From Mytilinidion resinicola (Eukaryota > Ascomycota > Dothideomycetes > Mytilinidiales > Mytilinidiaceae): 64,000 nt of DNA. The notes below the pieces were generated by a model. It searched no databases. It saw nothing but the letters and a program-made list of their open reading frames with translations, and was not told the DNA's origin. Shown one piece after another: positions 42,818 to 53,167 of the stretch. The position numbers were made by a program, and so were the translations under genes. The number at the start of each line of letters is the position of its first letter. Positions within the stretch are counted from its first letter, which is position 1. Location of the stretch: contig NW_022985452.1 in NCBI RefSeq assembly GCF_010093595.1, positions 434,001 through 498,000 of the forward strand. The letters are read 5' to 3'.

Positions 42818-43852
42818 TCAGACCTTTTCGCGTTTCTTCATTCCAGGAAGAATAGAGTGCCTGACAAGTGCTCTTTGCCCTTGGATTTTGTCCTCTGCAG
42901 CAGCAAGATACTGACAAAGCTCCTGAGTGGATAAGATTATCTCTCCTCCTTCGCCTCTAAATGCCTCCTTTGTAAGCTCCTCACAAGCAAAGTCGGACAG
43001 TTGAAGTCGTAGACCTGGATGGTTCGTAGGATTTCCTTTATCGTCACGGAATGCCTATGAAGAAATGTCAGGAGCGGAAGACGAACGACACTTGGGTTAG
43101 ATTAGATAATACCTCATCCGCAATTTCCTTGACCACTCTTAACTCATTCCCATCTGTAGTACTGACCACATGGGTTCGCCACACCGAAAACGTCGCCTGG
43201 CGCGATACTTTCCTCCCATATTCGATACTCCTATATTCGATATCCAGGCCAACAACAACTTGCACGCTCGCGTCCGAGTCCAGAAGATAGTCGTCGGCGA
43301 GCCGGTCCAACCTCTTCCTCTTCTGCGAATAAGCCACTTCGATGACAACTCCGGGGTATTGCGCATCGTCGTGCCAGAAAGAAGCATCCGGCTCGTGCTT
43401 CGACTTTCTGCCAAATGGAAAATTATCCACTGGGAAGTATATTTCGGTAGAACGAGCCGGGTACACCTTCTGGGCAAAAGCCGCCGCAGCACCCAGTCCG
43501 TCACGGATTGATTTCAACTGACTGAATATGGCATCCTCAACGCGAGCGATGAACAGTTCGTGTACAGCTGTAGGCATGCGAACGACAAGACGATCACTTT
43601 CTCTGTCGTAATCATATCTGCCCATCTCTATCGTTAGCCGCCATCTACATTGTGCCTGGAGCACACCCGCCGTATCTTGTCTTTGACGTATCCCAACAGC
43701 TCGCTTCGCTCAAGTCGACGCTCTATCTCATCATATTCTCCTTCTGCAAGCTGAAACTCTGTCCACGGGTGTCGCTTGATGTGCCTTCCGGCCCGGATCT
43801 CTTCGAAGAGCGCGATGACTTGATGGACTTGCACGGATTGCGACGTAGACAT
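42818..43852 (-). CDS. Uma2-like (PD-(D/E)XK nuclease fold) protein, 311 residues, three exons
   Basis: Exons 43852-43667, 43625-43113 and 43054-42818 join in frame over introns of 41 and 58 nt (first has a good CTAAC branch site). N-terminal helical segment (LFEEIRAGRHIKRHPWTEFQL), then the core: VVRMPTAVHELF, HEPDASFWHDD, VVIEVAYSQKRKRLDRLADDYL, matching the D...E-x-A...K/R pattern of the Uma2/putative restriction endonuclease fold, followed by a C-terminal FRDDKGNPTNHPG segment. Fungal genomes carry many such proteins; whether they are catalytic nucleases is unknown to me. The reading frame ends early relative to an out-of-frame acidic tail just downstream. Neighbours the dynamin-like gene on the same strand. 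Confidence 0.75.
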
Positions 43853-44622
43853 AGCCGTACGTTGCTCTGGCTGTCGTGAGACTGCTCACAGTTTAGATGC
43901 TGGGCGTTTTGGTTGACTCAGCAACTGAGCTGCCAAGGCCGAGGCCGTGCCACCACGCTAGTCCTAAAACAGTCATCACCATTTGCAATACGCGCCCACC
44001 GCATGATACCAAGTGGCAACGACGTCCATCCCAACCTCTGCTTCATCGAGACCAGAAAAATAACGCCTCTCGCGCTGTCAGCTCAAGCTGTGGTAGAGAA
44101 GTACCTTCTTGTACGTGGCAAATCACGTGCCTAACCTAATGGTGCCTAACCGGGTACATAAGGTGGGGTGCCGAGGCTTTTGCTTACGGGTGGGGGTAGA
44201 CTCGTATTGCGGCCATGTTTGAGGTGAAGCCGCATTCGCTAGCGACTGTATATTGTAACCAGTGCAACTCCCGACGTAAGATTACAGTCGCTTGCTCCCG
44301 CGCCACTCTTGGCAGTCTCCTTACCAAACTAAGCTAAATGATAGAAAGCATCTGGTTCTTGATACAACAGCACAAGCATGATCTCCTAGAGATTGCAAAC
44401 GGCAAACTGAGCATCACGTGAGAACACTAGACCCCTAACTACATCAGGCATCGCTCCAGGCATTAGGTGGAGTCTGGTAGGAGCCGTGTAATCGTCGACC
44501 CGTTATGCACGCGGCATTTGTTCTTCCGACTCATAAGAAAAGTAATTTTCGCAGCACTAACTTGAAGAACAACCGTAAATACATAGAACATTAATTCCAT
44601 TCCATTTTTCATTCGTGTTCGT
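43853..44622. other. Intergenic, nothing supported
   Basis: Contains a tRNA-Tyr-reminiscent stretch on the minus strand (about 44240-44335) that I could not fold, described under rejected items. No gene seen. Confidence 0.4.
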
Positions 44623-46888
44623 TCATCCAATAATCTTCTTCGCTTCTCCTAGCAAGCTGATCTCCTTTTCAAGCCTTATTCGTTCACTCTTTGTCTGCAT
44701 TTCCTCTCCAGCAATGTCTTCCAAAACACCATGGTCCATGCTCGCAACGAAGGTAGCAGAGAACAACGCCAACGGCGTCTTCTTACCAGCTACAAGCATG
44801 TGGTCGGCAACCTGCATGCGGACGGCATCAACAAATCGCTTCCTAGCAACCTTGTAGTAAGCGCACATGATATCATGTATATCAAGAGTTGTGTGCCTTG
44901 CGTTGCTCAGAGGATGACTCTGAACTATATCATCCAGGCGCACCACTGTTCCATGCTTGCAGTCCGTAATACTTTTCGGCTCTAGGCCAGCGCGGAGACG
45001 TTCATGGCGCCTGTTGCTCAAATCAGCAATGGACGGTCAACTAACCGTTCACTTACCGCTTCTGAAGATTGTCGTTGAAGTAATGGTTGTACGTAGCTGG
45101 CGTTCCATCAAGTTCAATTTCCAGGAGTAATTCGGTATGGTTGACGGCCCGCCGATACATTTCCGTGAGATCATCTAACAGTAGAGACTTAATCCCCTCT
45201 GATACCCGACGACTTGGGGCGATTCGTTGTATCACATCAACGACAAACCCATGCACTAGGGCAATTACATCGCTGACGTACCCAAGCGCAAGATCACGCC
45301 AATTGGCTGCTTGCTCCTTCAACGTCACGCCCAAAATATTTGCGTCGAATGTCCCTAACTCGAATCCTCTGGAGTCACGGTACAATTTGTCGATCCATTC
45401 GAGTATATCATCATCAGAAGGGGGCGGTACCGAGGTATTTACGTGGATTAGATCCTCAATGTCAGGATGATCCTTCACCGTCCGTACGTCGAGAGGTGAA
45501 TATGCGCTATCCATTCCAAGGGTTGAGAGTCGGTCCGTAAGTGATGCAATCTCTGACTGGAAGCGGAGTGCATGCCCATGGGTAGCTATTGCTTTCGCAA
45601 AGACTTCACCTCGATTGATCGCCTGAGTGGCAAGTCGGAGTAGTATGTTCTCTTCAAATATTTCTGCCCGGCCGGATCCTGATTGTAGCGCACTTGAAAC
45701 GAGGCTTTGAAATCTTATGGCGATACCAACTACATACTGGAATTGTTCCCCTTGTGTCTGGCGTTTTGGACCCAGCTCGCGTAAAGTCCTTTCTGCCTTC
45801 TTCAATTTTTGTGAAATCTCAGATCGGACCTAGGCTCGTCAGATAATGTCCCACGCAAGCGGTTCGCACTAACCTTGGGGAATTCTCGGCGAATATGATC
45901 CTCGAGGATCGCTTGGAGCCGGATACGGAGGGTTCGGACTCCCACTTTCCCTTTATCCAGATGGTTCCAGGGTGCCACTTTGCTGAAAAACTCTTTCTCT
46001 ATAGTATGTCGACATCGTGATGAATTGAGGTCCGACTGTCCGGGGTTGCGGAGCAGATGCCACCCCAGCAACAAGTGGTGCTTTCGGCCCTCTAACAAGT
46101 CTACGACAGCTCCTTCACCACCTTGGTCGATCAGATCAGGCTTCGTTAGGACACCCAACGTACGAATACCATCTGGATCAAGGTCCTCGGCTCGTTCAAG
46201 GATCTCCTGCGTGGCAATGTCGACATTACAGGGAACGACTATCAGCATCACTGATCTCGGATTTGACATATAGCCGTGCACCATCTGGTCGACCAGAGCA
46301 ATGTCTTCCTTAGTAGTCATGCCTTGTGTTGTTCGTTTGAAGATGCCAGGCACGTCAATTACGCTGAAGTGCTCCTGGGTTGGGCCTGATACTTCTAGAC
46401 GCAGAACATCTTCGGAAAACGTACGGCGGACAGATTCTGTCTCAGCTCCGATGCCCATGGCGATTGTTACCTTTGACATTAGTTTCAGCTCATTTGATGG
46501 GCAGACCACATACCTGCTCCATAATATCGCGAAACGAAGCTGCATCAAGCGACTGAAGGGAGTGTGTACTCCATGCCCGCAGCCTCTCTTGTCTATCTGG
46601 GGCACTATCTTTGGCTGGAATGATGGATACCGTTATCTTCGTCTCGGTTGATCGACGAAAGGTAATGTGTGTTGCGAAACGAGTACATAATCCGATATCG
46701 CGAGGGAACGGCAATCCGGTGATGCCCTCAAGGACCGAACTCTTGCCGCTTGATTGATCCCCTACTACGACAAGTTGAGGCAGGTCAACGTAATCTCCAG
46801 CGTTACAGGCAAAGAGCTTGTCGATTTTTTCAAGGAGAGTCGAGCTCACAAGCCCATGTGAGGATGTCGTTTGAGCGGACTCAGACAT
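44623..46888 (-). CDS. Dynamin-like large GTPase, 712 residues, four exons
   Basis: Exons 46888-46514, 46470-45874, 45829-45057 and 45016-44623, introns 40-43 nt, frame preserved throughout. GTPase motifs: P-loop GDQSSGKSS (residues 43-51), the switch region around TRFATHITF, DVPG (164-167), TKPD (234-237). A middle/stalk helical region follows (FEENILLRLATQAINRGE and onward), then a GED-like C-terminal domain (DIMCAYYKVARKRFVDAVRMQV). There is no PH domain, TM segment or Pro-rich domain, as in Vps1/Drp-type and in the expanded accessory dynamin families of filamentous fungi. The DVPG in place of dynamin's DLPG is common in that group. No lesion, so likely functional; membrane target unknown. 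Confidence 0.92.
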
Positions 46889-48715
46889 TTTTGTAGAGCG
46901 TTGAATACCTTTTGGGGTTTCTAAATAACTATATGCTTCTTATCCTCTTATCTATGGAATCTCTAGAATGCGTGTAATAAGGAGTCTTTCCAAAGTACTC
47001 TGATCGCCGAGAATGACGCAGTGCTCTGCTGTACCACAAATTTAGTTGCCTACAGACCGCTTGTTTAGCCCCACTCGCCATGGATACCTTTGTAGCATCC
47101 ATGACATGCTCGAGTTTGGAATGCGCGAATGCGCCTCTCCAGTCCGGTTCTCGCGGCCTTAATTTCGATCGTTCCTCACCGCTACTGCTGTGAAACACTA
47201 CCTACACAGTTGGCTCGACGTCCTGACCGACATTTCAATGATGTCCTTGAAAAGCATGAAACCGAGCCGGCACGTCTAATGCGGCCTTTGCTTGGGTGCG
47301 ACGGAGGAACGCTCAAATAGGATGTCGTTGACGCACTAGAAATGTGGAGACCGATTCTCTTGACGAGTTATTGGCGATGATCAGGATTGATAGAAAAGAG
47401 GCTTGCTTTTTAACGCGCAACATGATCGTATTGAAATACATGTATGCATCGGACATCATCGGACATCATCGGGCTCAGTCTTGATTGATCAATGTTGCCA
47501 GGCCATGGCGAGTTAGCTGTAGCACCTCCATCGTATCTTCTTTGTTCGCGAACTTAGAACGATATCTTGGTAATCCGGCATTCATGCTAAGCCAATTCCT
47601 CAGCTCCTAGATGTAGTCAACACGGTGAATAGCACTGCAGGATTTTAGCGAGTGGGAAGGACGGCAGGATTGTTCCAATCGAGATGCTTTAAGGCCAGCC
47701 TGGAAAGCTGACCGCAACTGTTGTGAAACGTAAGGCTGTCCAATTATCTTTTGGCCTTTAGTGGCGTGTTCTTTGGGGAGGTATCGCCAGTGAGTGGCTA
47801 TTTACTAGTCTTTTTGGCGGCATAGCAATGCGCAGCTCACGCTATGCATCCTAGGCAGCAGCGCAAATAAGATTTGCGGGGAATGCACACGTGGGCCAAT
47901 CTATGACGAGTAGACACTTGTATCGCGCCCTCTGTTTGTCCTCAACGGTATGTCTGCTGTGCTCTCCTAGCTCTTTTAAGACGATTATTTCTCCTCGCCC
48001 ATCTCCGTCCCTGCTACAGTGGTGAGCGAGGACTGGTTCGCGGAGTGCTCGTTGCAAGGACTTACCTTTGAGAGGGGTTAGGGACTGCGAGAGGGGTGCA
48101 AGATCGAAAGGGAGAGGACGCGACAAGACCATCGCAAGCTTGATGCGGTGAAGTGGCAGTGGAGATTTGGAACTCAGAGTGAGCACGGGCCACATTGCTC
48201 CGGGTGTAGCACTGTGGCCCGTGCTAACTCTTTCCTAAGGTCTTCCCAATAGCTTTTTCCGCCGAGATGTCGAACAAACGCCAGCATGTATTCATTGAGA
48301 CTGAAACTGTGTGATCATAGTAATGCCCATGCGCAGTGTAAAATCTATGTACAACGCTCTTGCAGTCATGGCTTGATTCGGATAAACTTTCACTGCGATA
48401 CGACGTAGCGCGATCCTTGCATATAACATCAAAAGGAACCGCTTCAGGCGTTCGAATGTCACCCCACCAATAAGGCCGGCTCAAGCAAGAGGCGAGGCGA
48501 AATCTCACGTGAAAGGTGGCCGGGGTTTGAAAGGATGGGTGCCTGAAATCGCAAATTCGTTCACAAATTGTTGGCGCTAAAGCCTGCACCGCCGCATCTT
48601 CGGAGTTCCGCCATCTCTCATTGCGCTATTGAGTGCTCGTACAAGATAAAACACGAGGATCACATCAAAATGTCTCATCAATCTCCCTCGATCATTTTGA
48701 TCATATCATTAGTTG
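46889..48715. other. Long intergenic region with one unassigned minus-strand frame (48589-48224)
   Basis: The frame at 48589-48224 reads protein-like (FRLASCLSRPYWWGDIRT, HGHYYDHTVSVSMNTCWRL) but has no recognised family or clear start; likewise a frame at 47198-46929 (DWRGAFAHSKLEHVMDA). A short direct repeat CATCGGACATCATCGG lies near 47450. Otherwise nothing. Confidence 0.35.
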
Positions 48716-48723
48716 CATTGGCC

Positions 48724-51591
48724 CAGAGTGGGGAACAATCAACTTAAGTTGATAGATTGATTGATTTGATTTGGTTCAACCAAATCAATCAATCAATCCG
48801 AAGAGGTGGATTTTATCAATCAAATCAACTTCAAGGCATCAAATTGATTGATTTGATTGGTTTGATTGATTCCTATTTGCGGAGCGTAGATAGAGTATCC
48901 TATAGAGAGCCCACCTAGCAGAAGTGCTTACTAAGCAGTCTCCTAACCCTGATTTTCATCCTAACTCACATCAACGCGTCCAACACCATACCACCTCTGT
49001 ACAATATCACACCCAGCAATGAATCAGAACCTTCAGAACGTACAGCAGGAAGTTATCGCACGCGCAAATCGAAAGAAACCTCCCCGTAAGGTTAATTCTA
49101 TGCGCGCCGAAGTCAACACGAATGAACACGTCGAAACACCTGCCACGAACGACGACGANNNNNNNNNNNNNNNNNNNNNNNNNNNNNNNNNNNNNNNNNN
49201 NNNNNNNNNNNNNNNNNNNNNNNTTTACCATCGAAAGCAGCGCCAGAAGTTCTGGCTCTGCAAGTACTGCCACATACACAGAATACCTAGCGGCGAGTTC
49301 AACGTTGAGAAGGCTACTTTGTCAGCTATGGCTCACCTAGGGCGGCAACAGCGTGGCCACAGGGTTGATAAAGATGGCCAGATCAACTTCTCTACTCCAA
49401 ACCAGACGTCAGTGTTGGCGACAATGCAGTTCCAGGGCATTAATGTTCCACAGGACGTGGCCAACAAGCTGGCGGACAGCTTCAATCGGGCGAAGTTTCT
49501 ACGCGCTGTTTAACACTGGGTTGCTGATGATAATCAGGCTTTACGCGTTATTGAGAAGCCTGCCTTCCGCAGCATAATTGCTGCTGCTAGACCTATTGCT
49601 AAATTAAGCCTATAGAAGACCTATTATACACTCCGAGAATCTATTATAGCTAAGTATAATTCCTATATACCCGCTGTAATTAAACACCTCCAGCAGGCAA
49701 CTAGCCTTATCTATATATTATTTAATAATTAGACTTTAGTTAGCAATAAGTGTGCGCTTACTAGGATATATATATATTATCTAAATAAGAATAGCCGGCT
49801 AGAGGACTACTTATTAGGCCTGCCTGTTCTTCTAGGCCAGCACTTAGGCAAGAATATTGCGGAGATAGTTAGCTTAATATTATAATTATTTAAAATTAAT
49901 ACTAAGCGCCTTAGCTATTTTATACTTAATAATACTATAAATAATAATACTGCTTTAATAGTAATAGCTAATAAGTTTAAGTTTAGCATCTCCTAGTATT
50001 AGTTATATTATACCTGCTATATTCTTAACTTAGCTGCCTAAGCAATTATATAGGGTAAGAATAAAAAGGTATTTAAAAGTATAGATATAAATATATAGGT
50101 AAAATTACATCTCTAATTTTATTACTATTCTATATTACGCTAATAGTAATATAGGAAAAAGAACTGCTAATAGCAGAGTAGAGGAAAGCCGGGCCTATTA
50201 GGGTGCTATTTAATATTATATTATCTATTAGCGCCTCTTTATAAGCCCGAGAGCTGTTTATTAAGCTGCAGGCAGAAAACTTAAAGCACTGCAATAAATT
50301 TTATAAACTAAAGAAGCTTATTAAGCCTATTAGAACTTAGTAGAACTTTTACTATAATTGCTTTAAGTGCGCCTATAAGCTCTAAGGCCCTTTTAACGCG
50401 TATATATATATAAAGCTTAAGGAATATAATATTAAAGTAGTATTTTAGTATAAGAATATAAAAAAGAAGAAACTGCGGTGCTTTATTAAGAAGTAAGGGC
50501 TAAATACAGGTAATTAGGTAATAATTATAGAGTATAAGCAGCTGCTTAAGCTATTTAAAAATGCAATAATATAGCTATAGGGCAGAGGTTTAGCTAGTAG
50601 CTATAGAGCTATTTAGGAAGTTCTTATTATATTTAAATAGCTACTTTTAGCCTTTAAAAAGCAGAAGAAGAGGCTTAAGGCTATTAACTATAAGAATTTA
50701 GATGCACCTAAAGATTACTTAGTTATTAATATTAACGCCGCCTATAAAAAGCTTGCAGATTACTATAGGAAGATAGAAGATACCTTTATCTATTTTGCAG
50801 CTATAATACTTTATCTAGTATATAAACATGTGCTTAAGGGGCTATAGAAGGTGCTAAAGGATTATAATATAAAGCGCGATAGGCTATATCTATATAAGAA
50901 CTGGCTTTTAAATAGCTATAGCTCCTTCCGGCTGCTGTGGCAGGCATATAAGGATAAGGTGGCTGCAAAGGCTGCTGGCGCAGTATCTCCTACCTTGTCT
51001 CCTAATATAAGGCCTGCAAAACGCCGTTGAACAAGCCCTATAAACGACCGAGCAGACTTCCTTAGGAACTCTATAGAGGAGGGCAAGCAGGAGATGGAGG
51101 AAACTGTTAACGACGAGTACAAGAGGTGGAAGCGCGAGCCAACTCTGAAACAGGACAACCCACTAGCGAAGGACCCTATTTAGTACTAGGTTATCACAAG
51201 AGATCGCTATTCTATTCTAGGCCAGCTAGCCCTTGATATCTACTCCATCCCAGCCTCCTCAGCTAATTGTGAGAGAATTTTCAGCGAACTTGGCGATCTC
51301 CTGGGCGTACGACGCCTTAATATAAAGCCTGAGTTACTTAGTGCTCTGCAATCTATACGCTCCTGGCGTCGAATTGGCATCAAACCTCCTAAGTAGTAAT
51401 CAACTTATCAATCAATCTATCAATCAAACCAATCAATTCAACTTGGGGGTCAAAAAGTATCAATCTCATCAACTCAACTTGAGCATCTCAGAAATTAATC
51501 AAATCAAATCAAATCAATCACAGCCTGTTCAACGAAGCAATCAATCAACTTGGAGACGTCAAAGTTGATTGATTGATTGATCCCCACTCTG
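48724..51591 (+). mobile_element. hAT-superfamily transposon with perfect 8-bp target duplication
   Basis: Terminal inverted repeats CAGAGTGGGGA(A)CAATCAA (left) and the complement of TTGATCCCCACTCTG (right) are flanked by identical CATTGGCC (48716-48723 and 51592-51599), the 8-bp duplication typical of hAT elements. Subterminal regions are rich in TTGATTGATT words on both sides. It contains a degraded transposase (49019-51396) with a hAT dimerisation end. The interior from about 49590 to 50910 is extremely AT-rich, while both flanks are near normal. A 65-base gap (49159-49223) lies in the 5' part. Confidence 0.92.
49019..51396 (+). pseudogene. hAT transposase, RIP-degraded
   Basis: The frame opens at 49019 (MNQNLQNVQQEVIARANRKK) and after the assembly gap reads a zinc-finger-like segment (FWLCKYCHIHRIPSGEF; probable BED type) until TAA at 49511-49513. 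The middle is saturated with TA-rich stops. Near the end, an uninterrupted segment (about 51200-51396) gives the hAT C-terminal dimerisation motif: LDIYSIPASSANCERIFSE, LLGVRRLNIKPELL, stop. Ser-Ala-Asn-Cys-Glu-Arg-x-Phe is the family hallmark. Cannot encode an active enzyme. Confidence 0.85.
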
Positions 51592-51598
51592 CATTGGC

Positions 51599-52581
51599 CT
51601 ATTCAACTTCATCGTCGGTGTCCCAGTCCTCATTCTCTCCGTCATAGTAGCATCCCTCGTCAGCGCTATTGTCCGACACCCAGAACTCGTTCTCAGAGAA
51701 ACAATTATGTCCTACGCTCAATGTACCTGGCACTTCGCTGAGATAGCTCGCTGCATCTGGCGATTCGTCATGCACTGATTTCGTTAGCTTCGTAGATCGT
51801 GGATTACTGAGAACTTACGGCTAAGTCTATCCATGATCTTTGACAGGTCAGAATCTTCAGCTTTCGGAATAGAACTCTGACTGAAGTTCTGAAAAGCGGG
51901 CATAACAATGTCTTCGTACCAGTTCTCAGACGCAGCAAGCTCGTCCCACTTCCAGTGACTAATTATCTCATCCTCTGTGACTTGCCAGAGACAAACATAG
52001 TGGTCGATGCAGTATTGGTCCTTCTTGCCGTATGGATTCGAAATGTCGTAGTGCTCCATTTCAGCAGCGAGGTCCAAGATAGGCAGTCCGTTACTTATAC
52101 GAATACTGGGGTCTATGGCTGTGAGAGTCTGGTCTCCCCTCCTCAATTTTCTCCATTCCGCCAACTCATTTACTGCTGCTGGCGAGCTTGTAAATGAGAC
52201 GAAAGGTGTTGGCATCCAATCTTCGTGGTTGATGTGCGTGGCTAAAGAAGTTCGCCGAGATTCGATGTTGTCAAGACGTTTGTTCGGCGCTCTGGAGTTC
52301 ATTTTATTGTGTTCGTCGGGCTGACTCCCAGAAAACGTGTCCCAAATTCTTAGAAGTGGCAAGCGAAACGAATGGGACCGATTATGTCGCCACGGACGCA
52401 ATCGCTCTTCCGTTGACAAGTCTGGTGAGGCGCCATTCAATAGATCGAAGACCGTGAATTTATCGAGAATGTTTTCCTTGGCCATCATGAAAGAAGACCT
52501 TGTGGGCTTTGAAGGTTGCGGGAGGTGATCTTTCATCAGGCTGAGTACCCGCCCTGGTAAGAAGGGTTCGAGCACCTGCAT
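51599..52581 (-). CDS. DUF7587-domain protein, 312 residues, two exons
   Basis: Exon 1 (52581-51819) and exon 2 (51774-51599) join in frame over a 43-nt intron (GTAAGT...TCAG). The central region (about residues 95-215) has the DUF7587 pattern: HINHEDWMPTPFVSFTSSPAAV, a RRGDQTLTAIDP strand, and VCLWQVTEDEIISHW. An acidic C-terminal tail ends EDWDTDDEVE then TAG. The G of that stop is the first base (minus sense) of the hAT target duplication, so the transposon sits immediately behind the coding sequence and has displaced the 3' UTR. Function unknown. An upstream exon cannot be excluded. Confidence 0.75.
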
Positions 52582-53167
52582 GCAACAATATTCGTGTCAA
52601 TCTATCATTGGTGCTAAACTGAAGTTACTCGCGGTGTTTGACCTTTTACCCTACTTGGAATAGCGGATCTGATCTCTATGGCTCACATGATTTCTCTCTG
52701 AGAGGAGTTCAACCCATTTATCATGTATGGTTCAGTGACATGACTAGTAGTTTAAAATGACTAGCGATGATCCTTGATGAGACCGGAGAGTTGTCCGTGC
52801 TAATTAATTGGTAGGCGGATGGCTGCGGAAGTTTAACACTATCTATAGCGAACGACAACCGGCCAACCTATTGATCTAACTCGGAAGACGGCACCCATGT
52901 TTGCCAAGTAACCCCGGTCGTAACTTAGTCCCCCCATTGCGGGGCAATCGATCGACGATCGATTGCCCCGCAATGGGAACGCCCGCCGTGGGTCGGCAAA
53001 CTCTAAGCTTGCCCGACCTTGATCGATGGCGACTTCTTTCGACCCACTAAAAATAATTTCTATAATGTTCAATTCGCGAAGAAAGCATTGACCTTACAGC
53101 AAACGAAGCAGCTATAGCCCCCAACCACTAGCATATCGACCACGATACAAACACTAGCCTACGCCTT
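52582..53167. repeat. Intergenic with a perfect 45-bp palindrome at 52933-52977
   Basis: CCCATTGCGGGGCAATCGATCG is followed by one A and then its exact complement: 22-bp arms with a single-base centre. No gene is otherwise supported here. Confidence 0.85.

Noticed and set aside
44240..44335. tRNA-Tyr-like stretch on the minus strand (GACTGTAATC with partial A-box and T-arm-like sequence)
   Set aside because: I could not pair the acceptor or anticodon stems, and the B box is imperfect, so I do not call a tRNA. A covariance-model search would decide.
49007..49279. Open frames spanning the first N run
   Set aside because: They bridge an assembly gap, so continuity is not real evidence.
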